Positions 1 through 11,770 are shown, counted from the stretch's first letter. The stretch is DNA of 64,000 nucleotides from Corylus avellana (GCF_901000735.1 NC_081542.1:25497093-25561092); one strand, 5' to 3'. Translations and numbers: made by a program. Notes: generated by a model from the sequence alone, not told the origin.

Positions 1-526
1 CCTCAAAGTTGACCCGTCCCTGCTCACACGGTTGAGGCTATCTTATCATATCGGAATGACGGAACCCTATTATAGGTGATCTATAACATAAAAGTAGCCC
101 CGCTGCAAGGCTTCGTAAACATACTAGCTATATTGTCACAACATACTGACACCCCATTACAAGGCGACCGTAACTCATATCGGAGACCCATGTCGAGAAA
201 CACAAGATTATCATTTATAATATATATTATTAGCCAACATAATAGTCAAAATGTAATTACGCTGTTCACACTATACAAATTTGTTTATTATTGTTTTCTC
301 TCTCTTTAGAGATGCCCATAACTTCAATTTTCTCCAACAGGAAGTTCATCTGCATGCAGCACATACATCAATGGAATAGAAAAAGATAGAAACAAACTCA
401 CAGATATAAACAAATGGAGATAAAACTCCTTATTTAATTAATTAAACTTCTGCTGCACTAGAATAAGCTACAGTTTACATCATTAATTAGCCCTGCAAGT
501 GTACGTCTTATTAATCTTCTAATTAA
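1..526. repeat. Duplicated 3' flank of the UGT85 gene
   Basis: This block matches the 3' flank of the intact UGT gene (about 19541-20379) almost base for base, apart from an inverted-repeat element present only in the right-hand copy (19767-20077). It starts with the same text about a tenth of the way into that flank and runs straight into the UGT 3' end at 527. I see no other gene in it; the short open frame at 76-309 is not credible. A partial third copy lies at 13200-13849. Confidence 0.85.
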
Positions 527-685
527 TTAACCTTTTGATAAAAGCAAGCTGACTAAATCTTCCAAATTTCTGAATGATGAACCGTGCAGATCGGTGGCCT
601 CCTCTGCTAATTTCTTCCACTCCAACACATTCTGCTTGATTTTCTTACCATTCTCACCTTCCATCAACTCTCTCACAATCTTCCC
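527..685 (-). CDS. UGT85-like glycosyltransferase, C-terminal 52 codons (cut by gap)
   Basis: The frame encodes the end of a family-1 glycosyltransferase, from the GKIVREL segment to the final LLSKG and stop. It equals residues 429-480 of the intact UGT at 20380-21901, with a single visible residue change near the end (S for N). The coding sequence runs into the 100-N gap at 686, so the rest of the gene, including the PSPG sugar-nucleotide box, is not visible. It may be a whole gene interrupted by the gap or a fragment: the sequence right of the gap is transposon, not UGT. Same strand as the other two UGT copies. Confidence 0.8.
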   Translation of the reverse strand, partial: GKIVRELMEGENGKKIKQNVLEWKKLAEEATDLHGSSFRNLEDLVSLLLSKG

Positions 686-785
686 NNNNNNNNNNNNNNN
701 NNNNNNNNNNNNNNNNNNNNNNNNNNNNNNNNNNNNNNNNNNNNNNNNNNNNNNNNNNNNNNNNNNNNNNNNNNNNNNNNNNNNN
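686..785. other. Assembly gap (100 N)
   Basis: A run of exactly 100 N, the usual placeholder for a gap of unknown size. It hides the rest of the UGT copy and the 5' part of the LTR element to the right. Confidence 0.99.
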
Positions 786-2086
786 CACGCCATCATAGCC
801 ACGTCAGTCCTAATTGCCACGTCATTAGTGCCACGTCATCAGTGCCACGCCAGCATGTGTGCCACGTCAGCTCTATGCACCACGTCAGCCCTATCTGCCA
901 CGTCAGCACCTTGACATGGTTGACTTTTGTAGCGTTGACTTTGACTGTTGACCGTTGACTTTGACCACTGAAAAAGTTGACCAGGTGTTTTCTACTCAAT
1001 TTTTCGTCCTGATTTCAAATTTGTGGTCTATTTTTGCTTTTGGCATCTCTATATGGCAGAAAACAAGACTCTTCTTCAAATTTAGGCGTTTGTTTTATGC
1101 GGTTCAAGTTGGTTTATGCTTGTTCAATTCGGTTTTATAGCCTATTCTTTGACGCAATTCAATCCGGTTCATTCTTCTTGCGGATGGCACTCTCGGGTCA
1201 GACCAATCTTTCCTTAGGTCCATGGGTTTTCGGGCCAAAGAAGCCCCTTTCAACCGGCCCACTGATGCCTTGTCAAATGCCGCCATCACCGGTCACTGAA
1301 TAGCCTCTTCAACCGCAAGGCGAGACGGTCCAAGGGTTTCAGACATGATTAGCCTCTTCAATCGGGCCTACTTATCTCAGCCGACTAGGCGAGACGGTCC
1401 AAGGGTTTCAGACATGATTAGCCTCTTCAACCGGCCCTGCTTATCTCAGCCGACCAGGCGAGACGATCTACTAGCTAGAATTTTTGGGTCAGACTTTAGC
1501 TCAGCCGATCAGGCGAGACAGTCCAAGGGTTACGGGCCAAACAAGCTCCTTTTAACTGAACCTACTTTTCTCAGCCGACCAGGTGAGCTTCTTCATTATT
1601 AGTTAATGGTTTTCAAGTCAAATTACCATCAAGTGAACCAAGCTCCAGCTTAAATACATTGCTCAAATTCAGGCAGAATCCACCGGTCTCTAACAACTTT
1701 TATGGCGTTACTTCGACAATTGTTTCGGCACAAGCAGCTTTTTCGGCGAATTCCTTTTTCTTTCCCTTTTCGTTTATCCAAACTCAAGTTTACACATTGA
1801 GTTTGAGGGGGGATGTTAAGAATATTACTTGTTATTTACTTCTTTAGGTATTATTAGTCTACTAGGTTTACCTTTTCTTATTCTACTAGGTTTACCTTTC
1901 CTTATTCTACTAGGTTTACTTTTCCTTAATCTATTAGGTTACTTGCCTCTCTATAAATAGAGGCCTCTGTATTCATTATTAATATAAGAGTCAATACAAT
2001 GTAGTCCATTGTGTGCTTTCGCTCTCTCTCTCTCTCTCTTTTCTCTCCTTCTTCCGCTTCTAATATATTATCCAATATATTTAACA
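786..2086 (+). mobile_element. 3' half of a small LTR retroelement with no coding capacity
   Basis: A 273-bp terminal repeat at 1814-2086 begins TGTTAAG and ends TTTAACA, and is preceded by a purine tract (TTTGAGGGGGGA), the normal arrangement at a 3' LTR. The LTR has a TATA-like TATAAATAGAGG near 1951. The internal part (786-1813) contains short GCCACGTCA and TTGACTTTGAC iterations and about 70-bp tandem repeats, and no gag or pol frame. The 5' LTR must lie in or beyond the gap. The same purine tract precedes the 3' LTR of the element at 23691-25566, so the two may use related autonomous partners, although their LTRs differ. Confidence 0.75.
1290..1590. repeat. Tandem repeats of about 70 bp inside the LTR element
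   Basis: The units share the string GGCGAGACGGTCCAAGGG followed by a TTTCAGACATGATTAGCC segment. There are two near-perfect copies (about 1349-1420 and 1418-1465 onward) and degenerate copies on both sides to 1590. They lie in the non-coding interior of the element. Confidence 0.75.
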
Positions 2087-2267
2087 CTTACAATATATGA
2101 AAAACCAAAATATTGAAGAAGAAAAAAAGTACTACAATACTAATTAAATGATTAAATCAACCTCATGAAATGCATGAAAATTGCTTACAGTACAACATAT
2201 TTCATCAATTGTTAATTAATCTTAAATTTGTGACTGGGGATAATCTAGAAGGTAACTTCAAACCTAC

Positions 2268-2974
2268 CTTCTCTGCAGCAGTAACAACTGAAGCAACATT
2301 GTCTTTATTGAAATTCTGCAATCCTGAGATAATCTGTAAAGGACACGATTAAGTACATACAGTAGTGCAATTTGCAATTGAATTAAAATTCTCTTAATTA
2401 GAAGGATTATAAAACTGTGAAAATCTAAAATTCTCTGAAATTATGCAACATTGCATTTGGAGAGCAGAGAAAGCTCCTTCTCTAGCCCATTAAAGAGACA
2501 TAATAAAGAAAAAGAAAACACAGAGAAAAAAGGAAATTAGAAAAACAAAAGAATTAATAACTGAGTTTAAGCAATAGCATCAAATCTCTCTCCCCTGTAT
2601 GATTGCAGTGAAAATCGAAAAAAAAAAAAACAAAAACAGAAACAAAATCTTACCTTAAACTAAGCATAGGAGAACAAAAAATTGTTACTCTTCCCCAGGA
2701 TCCAAGCATAGGAGAAATAGGAAAAAAAAAAAAAAAAATGATTACAGAAAATGGGAAGTGGGTCTGAAAGTACCTTGAGAGCTCTTCGTTCATGAAAATC
2801 CTTCAGGACTGCTTCTTTGGTAGTTGATAGAAGGGCTCTGGTAGCTAGAGAGGGTCTTCTTCTGAGAGGTAAAGATGGTGTTGAAGAAAGATGGTCACCC
2901 AGAAAACAGTTGTTGTTGGATTTCAAAAGAGTGTGGGAAGATGGTGAAATGGGCATGCAGATTGAGGAATGCAT
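2268..2974 (-). pseudogene. ycf23: Nuclear gene for plastid Ycf23-like (DUF561) protein, exons 1-2 only
   Basis: Exon 1 (2774-2974) starts MHSSICMPIS and is rich in Ser, Thr, Arg and Leu, as in a chloroplast transit peptide. It leads into KEAVLKDFHERRALK, which I recognise from the start of the mature Ycf23/DUF561 protein. A GT donor follows at 2773. Exon 2 (2268-2333) encodes IISGLQNFNKDNVASVVTAAEK, between a CAG acceptor and a GTAGGT donor, in phase 0 with exon 1. The next exon, expected to begin GGATHVDIACDP, is absent from 2087-2267, where sequence turns into the LTR element and then the gap. The protein normally has about 250 residues or more; only 89 are seen. It is either a truncated gene or one whose remaining exons lie in the gap or outside the window. 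The identification rests on memory of the family. Confidence 0.75.
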
Positions 2975-3269
2975 GGTTCTTTCACTCTCTCTGGGTGAGG
3001 ATGATGCAGTTTGGAGGGAAGAGATAAGGGAGGTGGCAGCTCAAAACTGTTGGATATCTAAGAAGATATTTTGGTTTTTAGTTTCCCAAGTCATTTGTAT
3101 ACCTTGAAAAGGCCCAAAATGACCCCATTTGGACGAATTGAGATTTATTTGAGTAAACCTCAATTGATTAATGGATTTTTTTTGTTTTTTTTTTTGTTTT
3201 TTTTTTTTTTTCGTATTCGGATTTTTTCAATTTCACTTGAAATATATACAGGACATTTGGATTCAGACC

Positions 3270-3490
3270 CTTTCAGACTTTTTAAAATATTAAATTCCCA
3301 AATTTTAAAATTTGAGCTTTTCATTATATCTAACAGTGCAAACAAATGCAGATACTTGTGTGTTACAGAGGCAAGTGGGTTTGTCACGTAGAAAACTAAA
3401 ATTACTTATCTCGATAATACACAAACCTCTACACTTGTTTGAACCGTTAGATATAATGGATGACTTAGATTTTAAAATTTTATATTTTAG
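3270..3490. repeat. Imperfect inverted repeat (MITE-like)
   Basis: The left arm, with CATTATATCTAACAG, is matched by the right arm, with CCGTTAGATATAATGG. Similarity extends outward through the TTTTAAAATTT tracts. No terminal motif or target duplication could be fixed. Confidence 0.5.
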
Positions 3491-3870
3491 AAAATTTGAC
3501 GAGATGTCAATTCGAGCAATTTCATGACTTGAACTTAATATTGTTGCATCTAACCGTATAAATAATGTCAGTGACATCATATTTATCACATGTTAATGTG
3601 TCATCATCCATATAATTGCCAAAAAAAAAAAAAAAAAAATACAACAATATTAAAATTTGATAATAAAATAACTACTCTTCCTAGGAACTTATGTTGTTAA
3701 AAGGATCTTTTCCGTTTTAAGTAAAATGGACATACATCGGTTTTACTGTTAGGATTTTATTTGTTGTATTTAATGGCATACATAGTGTCATGTATCAACA
3801 TATACACCATTAGATATAAAATTTAACTTTAACCATGAAATAGTTTATCTCCAATTTATTTAAAAGATCT

Positions 3871-3970
3871 CATGTATTTTTTTTTAACGGTCCAAATTTA
3901 ATTTTACTCGCTTTCTTTCTTTCTCATGAAAAACTTGACATTAAATCTGGACCGTTAAAAAAACTACATA
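3871..3970. repeat. Short inverted repeat, about 32-bp arms
   Basis: Arms near 3871-3902 and 3938-3970 share TTAACGGTCC and GGACCGTTAA cores with a roughly 35-bp loop. Probably a small MITE. Confidence 0.6.
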
Positions 3971-4682
3971 GGTCCAAATTCTAAAATTATAATAAGTTCT
4001 GGAATTAAACGAAATAAATGTTTATGTGTTCATCATTTTCGTCAGCTGAAGGAGAATTAAAACTATAGCAGACAGTAGGAGTGAACCACTTCTTCTGTTA
4101 AGACCTATATCTCTTAAGTTAATTAAGATGCTAAGTACTCCATATATTTTTTATATGGAAATCGAAGGAGGCAAGAACAACTGTTTTTCCAATAATTTTT
4201 ACAATATCTTGTGTCTAATTTATGCCCTTCCGAGGTCATAAGGAAGTTTTTCTGATCGAGTCTGAAGGAAAACTCTGTCCGAATATAATAACCTATATAA
4301 CATTCAAAGTTTGATGACATGACGTGTAATACTAAAATAAAGTTATCACAAATCCAATAATAATTTTAAAAACTATACGTCGAGAACTTTCTTTCAAAAA
4401 AATCCAACTAGGCAAGCAACGGGTGTTTCCAACGGCACAAGAGGGATTGCCTACCAAAATAGAAAGGACAACCAAGCATTTTGACTGAACTGCTGCGTTC
4501 TTGTTTTGTCAAAAGATGTCTTAATTCTCTCTCTTGGTGGGTATTCTTTTCCGCTTCCATCATTCCCTCCTCTCTCTCTCTCTTTCCCGTATTTCCCCGG
4601 CCGTTGGCGGTGGTGACAGCAGCGGCGGCATCTCTAGCTCAGGTGAAAGGACTAGCTAGGAGGAAGAACAAGAGGAGGAAAA

Positions 4683-4948
4683 ATGCCTCAAGGAAAAAAA
4701 ATGGCGATCTGTTACAATATGACAGGACTGTCTCTCACCAACAATGATTTCTGGAAAGCCCAAGACGCCCTCATCGAATCACTCCCTCTCTTCTTCACAC
4801 AGCTTTCCATCATTCTTTTCGTCACTCGTCTTTTCTTCTACCTCCTCAAACCCCTCCACCAGCCTCCTCTCATTGCTGAGATTCTGGTCAGTACATTTTT
4901 ACATTTTTCAATTAATTCCATGCTTATATATACCATTAATTTCATTAT

Positions 4949-4987
<39 letters not shown>

Positions 4988-7900
4988 TCTTGTGCATAAT
5001 ATCATTTCTAATTATTACATTTTTTTTTTTTTTTAAAAAAAAAGAAAACACAATGGTTGTGACTGAGTTGTGCATCTTCTCCAAATAAGATATCGGGATT
5101 AATTAGTCCTATGATGTTTAGACATTTTTGCAATCATAACGTTAAAGTTCAAAAAGTTGAAATGTTGGGTTCTTATGTTTAATATTTTTGCAATGTCATC
5201 TTTTAAATCCTAACGGAAGATGTTAAATACTCGAAATACCCATTTTTTAAATTATTTAATTAGAGTGATTTTGTATTTTGTAAGATTTATAGGAGTATAA
5301 GGAACATTTTACCTATTTACCATTTGATTTAAGCTTAAATCCTAACCGTATGAGTGGCATTGCAAAACTTTTAAACATAAAAACCTTTTATTACAACTTT
5401 TTCAAACTTTAAGGGTATGATTGCATAAATCTCAAATTAATATAAAGGGTAAGTGAATTTTTTCCTAAGATATTTTTGTATATGAGTAATGCTATTTAGT
5501 AGATGCGGATAACTTTTATAAGGAGGTTGTGTAAATCACCTCCTTTGTGCCCACCAATGAACATTTGACAATTAGGATTATTACACCAACTAAAATAAGA
5601 TGCAAAACATTTGATTAAAAACTCTTTCTCCCAAAATCACAAAAACGCTCATTTTTCCCTCTCCCTCCCTCTCTTTCTTTCTCTTGCATCTTAGTGGATT
5701 GAAAAACACCTGATTATTATACCACCTCCTTATAGAAGTTATCCTCTTGGTAGATTGCTATACAATTGAGATCATCTGACCGTGAAAATAAAAGAGAAAT
5801 ATTACACACTTCCAAGTGCATACTTACTGACATGACATTAAAAATTATCATTAGATCCAAAATTCAATAGTGATCTATCAAAATTTATTGGTGATTTTCA
5901 CTAACATACACGTTAATTAGAAAGTGTGCACTTGAGAGTGTTTGTAGCATTTCTCTTTGTAAAACAGAAAAATTAAGAGCTAATTTTTACTGGCACGTCA
6001 TCCCAATTGCATAGTAATTTTTATATTTTTTTAGCAGTAATTTTTTTTATTTTTTTTATTATATATATATATATATTACTTAGACTGACAAAAAGAAGAT
6101 TTCTCAATTTCATGTAGGCTGGTTTTACCGTTGGTCCATCAGCACTTGGGCAGTTAGAAGTTTTCCAAAACGTCTTCCCAAAAAGGAGCATAATGGTTGT
6201 TGAGACGATGGCAAACTTAGGCCTCCTTTTCTACGTATTCCTCACCGGCTTAGAGATGGACCTCAGTGCAATCCTCCGGCCCAGGAAAAGGGTGATGGGC
6301 ATCGCCATCACCGGAATTCTCATCCCATTCCTTTTAGGAGTGGGCTTGTTTTTCCTACTGCAATACCGCTCCAGTCACATCACCCCGAAAATGGGTTGCC
6401 TTTTTTGGGCCGCTGCGCTCACCGTCACCGGCTTCCCAGTGCTTACGCACATCCTCACCGACCTCAAGCTCCTCCACTCCGATATAGGGAGAATTGCCAT
6501 GTCGGTGGCCATGCTCAACGACATATACGCATGGGTTCTCATCGCAATATTGATACCAACAGGTGAATCACCAGTACGTACTTAACTTAAAAGCTTAAGT
6601 TGATAAGAAGAGATGAATTTTAATCATTATATTTATATTTTAACAGGTGTCGGCATGAAAACTACTCCTCAATCATTAACCGGCGTCGTTGCCTTCGTAT
6701 TAATCTGCTTTTTAGCGGTCCGTCCGTTTCTTGAAAGGATAATCCGCATCGAATCGGAGAAGGACAATTATAGCGAGTACCATTTGTGCTTCGTGTTGGC
6801 TGGGGCGTTAATGTGCGCATGCATCACCGATTTATTGGGTGCGCAGTCCATTGTAGGAGCTTTTGTGTTTGGGCTTATCATGCCGAATGGGGAGTTTGGG
6901 GATGTGCTTTTGGACAGGCTAGATGACTTTGTGTCGGGGATTATGTTGCCCTTCTTCTTTGTGAGTTGGGGGATAAAAATTGATTTCAATAATATTTCGA
7001 GGGACACGACATGGTACTTTGTGATGCTGGTTATATGCTTTGCTTTCATGGCGAAGATTTTGAGCTCTCTCATCATCTGCATTTTATTTAAAATGCCACT
7101 TCGAGATGGTGCGGCTCTTGGAGTACTTATGAACACCAAAGGCATCTTGGCACTTGTTATCCTCAATACTGGGTGGAACAAAAAGGTACTTAACATTCTC
7201 TCTATCTATGTTGGGTGTTATTAGCAAAGAGTACTTGTGCGGCCTCCCGAGAGGAGAGAGAGAGCGGTCACGACCACTACTTGTCTTCTCTTGTCTACAC
7301 ACAACCACCCTAAAGAGAAACAATGAGCGACTGCATGCGCTAGCTGCCACATCAAGACAAGATAGGGGATGAGTAACATCCCTATTCCAAGTGGTATGAT
7401 ATTGTCCACTTTGAGTCAAGTCTGCACGGTTTTTATTATTGGGTTTACCTCCAAAATGCTTCATACCATTTAGAGAGAGTATATTCCATATAAACACATC
7501 ATATTTTTCATGTCCAAGCAATGTGGGATGTCACAGGATGGCTACATGACCACCTTAAGAGAAGAGAGGGAGTGGCTACACCCAAGAGAAAATAATGGAC
7601 GTGGTCGCACAATCACAACCACAACCTATCTTATTTTGGTTGACTGTGCATGCACTATTTTCTCTTGGAGTTGGCTGCACAGTGACCTACAATTTTCTCC
7701 TTACCCTCCTCTCTTCTCCTTGGGCGGGCATGCAATCACCCTTGTCTTCTCTTACGGCCACCCCTTGCCTTCTCCTAGGGTGGCCACCCATAGTTTTCTC
7801 TTGGGAGAGTGCTCTATGCCACCACCTATCTTCTCCTAGGGTGGTCGTGTGGCCACTCCATGTGTCTTCTTCTGGAATGGTACTTGTAGTCACTCCCACT

Positions 7901-8371
7901 GAGAGGAATAGTTTTTATCATTTTTTTTTTCTTCTCTACTCACTGTATTTTTGGTAGAATAAACATTTATGTGCACCTGATTGGCCCATGTTAAAATTTC
8001 CATCCAAACTAACGACCAAATCTAACTCTAGGTATAACTCGAAATATTTTGGTAGTTTATCAGTCAAAGATGCAGTGAGTCGTAATTTGGAGGTCGAAGT
8101 GCAAACCCTTCTATTTTTCAATTAGTTTAAGACACCAATATAGAGTTAAGTTGTATATATGCCCTTCCAACCCTTTTGCCATCTTTGTAAGGGGGATTTA
8201 TTATGGTAATTAGTATCATCCAATAATAGGGCAAAAGATTATTAAGATTTTGTTTTTCCTTTTTCTTTAAAAACCTTCATATATATATTTGCCCAATGAA
8301 AGAAAGGGGGGAAAATAAATAATTAAATTTATTACTCATGAATTAATATCATTTGCTTATTCTCTCTCTCC

Positions 8372-8403
<32 letters not shown>

Positions 8404-9697
8404 GCAGATTTTGAACGACCAACAGTTCACAGTGATGGTGGTTGCAATTGTGGCAATGACAATTGTGGTCGCCCCCATCATGTCTGCCATCTACAAGCAC
8501 AGAAAGGGTTTGAAGCAGTACAGGCTGAGGACTATACAAAGACAAAAGCCGGACACCGAACTCCGAGTCCTCGCCTGCGTCTACACCACCGCCAATGTGT
8601 CCGGCATAATCAGCCTCCTTCAAGTCTCCCACGCCACCAAACTCTCTCCTATTACAATCTTCGCCCTCCACCTTGTCGAGCTCACTGGACGTGCCTCCGC
8701 CATGCTAATCGTCCACTCCCGCCGCAAGTCCGGCGCCCACAACCCTAGCCGTGCGCAGGCCGACTCTAACCTCATCATCAACGCCTTCGAGGCCTTCGAG
8801 AGGGACAACCACCTCTTCACCGTCCAACCCCTCACAGCCATGTCCCTATACAGCACAATGCACGAGGACATTTGCAGCGTGGCTCAGGACAAGCGTGTCT
8901 CCCTCATTCTCCTCCCATTTCACAAGCACCTGACCGTGGGCGGTCGGATGGAGGACGAGAATGTCGCCTACAGAGACATAAACCTCAACGTTTTAGCCAA
9001 TGCGCCGTGCTCTGTCGGAATCTTTATCGACCGCGGACTAGCGGCGGCAGACATTAACGTTAAGCGCCGCTTTTGCATGCTCTTCATTGGCGGCGGTGAC
9101 GACCGTGAGGCTCTGGCTTACGCGTGGAGGATGGCGGGGCATCCCGGAATCAGCCTCACCGTGGTGCGATTCCTTCCGGACGAGGATGCAGTCGAGCACA
9201 TGGAGCCTGTAAATGACGTCGAAGGGCATCAGATATTGTCGTTGGACACAACGGAAAACGACAAGGAAACTATCGACGAGGACTACATAAACGAGTTTAG
9301 ATTCAAGTCGGCAAGCGAGGAGTCGATAATGTACTTGGAAAAGGTGGTGAACAATGGGGAGGAGACTGTGTCGGCGATAAGTGCAATGGAAAATAGCTAT
9401 GACTTGTATATAGTCGGAAAAGGGGCCGGAAAGGTGTCGCCACTGCTGTCGGGACTGTCGGAATGGAGTGACTGCCCAGAGCTAGGGGTGATAGGGGATG
9501 TGTTGATGTCTTCAACCTTTGCTTTGCAGGCGTCGGTTCTTGTGGTGCAACAGTACGGTTCAAGTGGGGGCATGTCGGAAGAATCCAGGAGAGACCGTTT
9601 CGGGCTGCGGCAGAGGATGATGGGTGTTCTGAGGTCTTCGCAAAGCGGAAAGGGAATGGTGTTATCTGATGGTGACTGGCCGATTGGAAATGCATAA
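4683..9697 (+). CDS. CHX-type cation/H+ antiporter (CPA2 family), four exons
   Basis: Exons 4683-4886, 6118-6562, 6647-7185 and 8408-9697 join with correct GT-AG borders and phases (0, 1, 0) into 825 codons, a normal length for plant CHX proteins. The N-terminal half is a hydrophobic Na+/H+-exchanger domain: IAEILAGFTVGPSALG around residues 64-79, VTGFPVLTH at about 172, and NDIYAW with the conserved transport-site Asp at 203. The C-terminal half (from about residue 440) is the hydrophilic regulatory domain of CHX proteins. Family members exchange K+ or Na+ for H+ at plasma or endomembranes; the substrate and membrane here are not determinable. The start at 4683 is the first Met in frame; a Met at 4701 is an alternative. 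No break is seen. It resembles the CHX15-type group, but I do not assign an orthologue. A duplicate of its last 26 codons lies at 13851. Confidence 0.95.
5488..5762. repeat. MITE in CHX intron 1
   Basis: Terminal inverted repeats of about 40 bp share GGATAACTT(T/C)TATAAGGAGGT on the left and its complement on the right. The interior is non-coding. It sits inside the 1231-bp intron 1. Confidence 0.7.
5793..5956. repeat. Second MITE in CHX intron 1
   Basis: The ends read AGAGAAATATTACA and, on the other strand, AGAGAAATGCTACA, continuing to AAGTGCA in both arms. The interior resembles the MITEs at 9905 and 51504 (ATTGAATTTTGATC-like segment). Confidence 0.65.
7186..8407 (+). other. CHX intron 3 (1222 bp)
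   Basis: Bounded by AAG|GTACTT and TATGCAG|ATT. It contains a repeat-rich stretch (about 7220-7900) with many GTGGCCAC-like and AGAGAG motifs that reads like a decayed transposon, and a (TA) tract just before the acceptor. The open frames in it are not convincing genes. Confidence 0.75.
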
Positions 9698-9904
9698 GGC
9701 GGGTGCATGTACGTTTTGTCAAAGGCTAGTTTTATTTATTTATTTCCATCAAGATCATATCCATTAATTTGACATATATCAACTAATTTCATTTCAAAAT
9801 CAAGACTATAAAATAAGCTATATATATATATAAACACACACAAATATGTAAAAATGACATGTTAAACAAAGATACACACTGCCCTCCATGTGGCCCTCAT
9901 GCTT

Positions 9905-10067
9905 GAGTAATGCTAGAAATTCTTCTTGTTTCACTCTAAGAATGATGTGACTCCTAAAATTACCATTGAACAATTGTGATTGATCGTTATTGAATTTTGA
10001 TCAAATGGTAATTTTAAAAGACACTTCATTTTTGGAGTGACACAATAAGAACTTCTAGAATTACTCT
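9905..10067. repeat. MITE, copy of the element at 51504-51668
   Basis: The inverted ends AGTAATGCTAGAA and TTCTAGAATTACT flank an interior with CACTCTAAGAATGATGTGAC, which is repeated nearly unchanged at about 51530. It is missing from the duplicated block at 14100-14160, so it arrived after that duplication or was lost there. Confidence 0.75.
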
Positions 10068-10106
10068 TCATTACCGTTGGCACTTACTTTATTAAGCTCA
10101 CTTACC

Positions 10107-10560
10107 AATTAAGGATGAACAACCTCTATGAAAGGTGAGATGAAGCATGTCATATGTGAAAGAAAAGATAAAATAGTGAAAATAAAACAAAACAAACACA
10201 AGAATTTTAGGTGGTTTGGTTTATGACTTACGTGGATAAAGGCTAAATATTTACATTTTGCTCTAATGCCTTGATAAAATTTACAATACATAAAGCTCCT
10301 AAATATAGGAGAATTGTGGTTGGTGAGAATAATACAAATATGAAGATGGTATCAGATTTAAATACAATCAAATATCTAAAATTAAATCCCTTATTATATG
10401 CTAACAATATGTACGCTAGTTTTTGCATATTTTCTTGCCTACACTTTGCTTATGCATATTCTCAAGTTCTCCTTCAATAACTTAAGCATCATAAGTAGTT
10501 CTGCCATCATCACCGACGTGCCACATTTCCAATACTATTCATGTATTGGCCAGGGAATAT
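10107..10560 (-). repeat. LTR-like repeat, first of three related copies
   Basis: This block (GAAAGAAAAGATAAAATAG, then AATTTTAGGTGGTTTGGT, AATTTACAATACATAAAG and TATGCTAACAATATGTACGC) recurs at 14155-14520 and 15900-16280. The GGTTTGGTTTATGACTTACG part resembles the R-U5 end of copia LTRs on the minus strand, so these are probably LTR remnants. Confidence 0.6.
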
Positions 10561-10775
10561 AATTAGAACAAGAGAGTAGATAACAGTGTCCTTTCCCTAT
10601 GTATTATTCAGGGAAAAAGAAAGAAAGATTACACTGTCTAGAATGCCAATGAACTTAAAAAAGGAGAATTGCATAAATTCTTAGAGGAATTATGCAAAGT
10701 AAAAATTAAAATTAAAACAAACCCTTGTATTCTTTGAACTGAAACTATAAAAATGGACATGAAAATGATTACAGA

Positions 10776-11770
10776 TGTGGTTAGGAAATTAATCCTATTA
10801 CTCAAGACCTGTAAGATGCGAAAAATAAGAAGTATGTTGAATAATAAAGATAAGGCAATCAAATCACACACGACACTAAAATTTAAGTGGTTTAGCTTAA
10901 CAAGCTTACATCTACTGGCGGAGATGATCCAGAGAAAATCCACTATCAAAAAATAAACAAGAATAATAGAGAGAAAATCACTCAGATCCCAAAGTCCCAA
11001 TACACCCAAATCTGATTATTCCTAAAATATAATACAAAAGACAGATATACAAACTCTTATTTTGCTTGAACAGATGATGGCTAATCTCTATTTTTCTCTC
11101 TCAAATTCTCTTTTCTTCTACTCTTGCTGCCCTTGCACACACTTTTAATCTCTCTCAAATTCTCTCTCACGTTCACATATGTTTTTCTCCCCTCTTTTGG
11201 TGCTTCACTAATGTTGACGTTTTTGGGACACATAAAACACAAAGGTTCAATTCCTTTATATAGCACTCAAAGTTGGTTGTTGGAGGTAAGGAATCCAAAT
11301 CCAAGTTGGACAACAAAGTCCAAAATAAGTCAACAAAGGAATACATACCACTACAAAAATACATTTATTTTTTGACCATTGATTTTTGACGTGTCAATAG
11401 TACTAACACGTCAGAAACCATTTTTGAACGTATCATTTTTGACGTGTGTCAAAGGTTAAAAATGCGGGTGTCAAAAAATTCAAGTTTCTGACGCGTCAGT
11501 TTTAAAACGTCAAAAATTTCTGACGTGTCAAAACTGAAACGTCAAATTTTTTTTTTTGACGTCCCAGTTTTACCACGTCAAAATTTTTTGACATGGTGAA
11601 AATGCCAAGTCAATAAATTTATTAACGTGGTAAAAAGTACCGGTCAAACTTGAAGACAAATCCAAAACCAATTTGGAATAAGGAGAACACGTGAGAGAGC
11701 AAGTCTTGAATCACAAGACTTTCAATACAGCTAGGGCCCACCAAGAGTCTTGACAATTCGAGTCATCTAC
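10776..11770 (-). mobile_element. Diverged copia-type solo LTR with a nested insertion
   Basis: From GGTTAGGAAATTAATCC onward the sequence matches, with divergence, the R-U5 region of the copia LTRs at 34936 and 41266 (AAGATGCGAAAAATAA, TTTAAGTGGTTTAGCTTAAC). A GGGCCCACC near the right end matches their U3. The flanking DNA left of 10776 and right of 11770 is continuous with one arm of the inverted repeat at 17753-18776 (ATTACAGATG ... ATGCAACTAAG), so the LTR is inserted into a copy of that repeat. Exact ends are uncertain. Confidence 0.65.
11349..11650 (+). mobile_element. CACTA-like terminal fragment nested in the LTR
   Basis: It begins CACTACAAAAA, the usual terminus of plant CACTA (En/Spm) elements. 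Many subterminal copies of GACGTGTCA and ACGTCAAAA in both orientations follow. I did not find the opposite TTTTTGTAGTG terminus nearby, so it is a fragment or has lost its right end. Confidence 0.55.

Larger units (their letters stand above)
2975..4682. other. Intergenic region between ycf23-like and CHX genes
   Basis: AT-rich sequence with poly(A)/poly(T) runs. It contains the putative promoter of the ycf23-like gene (right of 2974) and of CHX (left of 4683, pyrimidine-rich CT tract at 4560-4590). Two inverted-repeat elements are listed separately. I see no further coding sequence. Confidence 0.6.

Noticed and set aside
810..910. Regular GCCACGTCA spacing suggesting a CRISPR-like array
   Set aside because: Units are short, irregular and lack constant-length spacers; this is a plant nuclear LTR element interior.
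2817..3107. Plus-strand frame of 96 codons
   Set aside because: It is the antisense shadow of the ycf23-like exon 1, which has the better splice sites and family match.
7084..7521. Minus-strand frame across CHX exon 3 and intron 3
   Set aside because: It overlaps the coding strand of a well-supported gene and has no domain.
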